From: an uncultured Clostridium sp. | Lineage (GTDB): Bacteria > Bacillota > Clostridia > Clostridiales > Clostridiaceae | DNA: 5,843 nt | NCBI RefSeq assembly: GCF_934754915.1 | Contig: NZ_CAKVKB010000174.1 | Coordinates: forward strand, 1 to 5,843 | Reading direction: 5' to 3' | Shown: in pieces, positions 5,736 through 5,843 of the stretch | Layout of the letters: every line of letters starts with the position of its first letter | Numbering within the stretch: position 1 is the stretch's first letter | The notes under the pieces: model-generated | The model's input: only the letters and a program-made list of their open reading frames with translations | Told to the model about the DNA's origin: nothing | Database searches by the model: none | Translations under genes and position numbers: made by a program

Positions 5736-5843
5736 TCAAGACCAGCATTTTAAATACTCTGCCGTCCTCTTTATTCCCTCTGCTAAAGAAATTGTATTTA
5801 ATCTACCATAAGCTTCCTCATATCTACTCATATCCAAATAGTT
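5736..5843 (-). CDS. C-terminal end of an NAD-dependent epimerase/dehydratase (SDR), 5' part outside window
   Basis: The minus strand from the window edge is open for 35 codons and ends in TGA at 5736-5738. The peptide begins NYLDMSRYEEAYGRL and continues NTISLAEGIKRTAEYLK. A 'D-x-S + hydrophobic + S-L-x-E-G-I-x-R-T-x-E-Y' tail of this kind is typical of the last helix of extended SDR nucleotide-sugar enzymes, such as UDP-glucose 4-epimerase, dTDP-glucose 4,6-dehydratase and UDP-glucuronate decarboxylase relatives. The Rossmann fold and catalytic YxxxK lie outside the window, so substrate and reaction cannot be assigned. It sits upstream of the glycosyltransferase genes in the same orientation, which fits a role in supplying a nucleotide sugar. 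It is partial only because of the window edge; nothing indicates truncation in the genome. Confidence 0.68.
   Translation of the reverse strand, partial: NYLDMSRYEEAYGRLNTISLAEGIKRTAEYLKCWS

Noticed and set aside
5716..5739. AT stem near the epimerase stop as an intrinsic terminator
   Set aside because: The stem is only A/T pairs and lacks a GC-rich body followed by a U-run on the minus strand.

Overview
The window is a stretch of an AT-rich, low-GC Gram-positive genome. Strong AAGGAG/AGGGGAG-type ribosome binding sites, the codon use and the gene content suggest a Clostridia member, plausibly Lachnospiraceae; that placement is inference. Every supportable gene lies on the minus strand, so transcription runs from high to low coordinates. 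The content is a polysaccharide (capsule, exopolysaccharide or cell-wall glycan) biosynthesis cluster.

Layout in transcription order: (1) 5736-5843, the last 35 codons of an SDR-type nucleotide-sugar epimerase/dehydratase that begins outside the window. (2) 5512-5735, a non-coding gap with a possible decayed GtrA-like stub (5560-5646) and a small hairpin abutting the next ribosome binding site. (3) 5511-4103, a three-gene module: a DPM1-like GT2 glycosyltransferase, a DUF2304 membrane protein and a four-helix EamA/SMR-like membrane protein. (4) 4050-3247, a cytosolic-type GT2 glycosyltransferase. (5) 3191-1142, an atypical SDR (GTG start) and an FAD-dependent DAO-family oxidoreductase, separated by one base. 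(6) 1109-216, a second DPM1-like GT2 with two C-terminal membrane helices and a TTG start. (7) 1-215, no intact gene; it holds a stop-interrupted stub that looks like the start of another glycosyltransferase.

Working model (inference): the module in (3) makes a polyprenyl-phosphate sugar and moves it across the membrane for use outside the cell. The SDR/FAD pair makes or modifies an unusual sugar or side group. The two other GT2 enzymes add residues to a lipid-linked repeat unit. No polymerase, Wzx flippase, initiating transferase or chain-length regulator is in the window, so those steps must be encoded elsewhere. No tRNA, rRNA, CRISPR array, intact insertion sequence or convincing intrinsic terminator was seen. 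The least characterised item is the tightly coupled SDR/FAD pair: the SDR has Arg at the usual catalytic Lys position, and the FAD enzyme carries a C-X7-C-X7-C-X2-C cluster.
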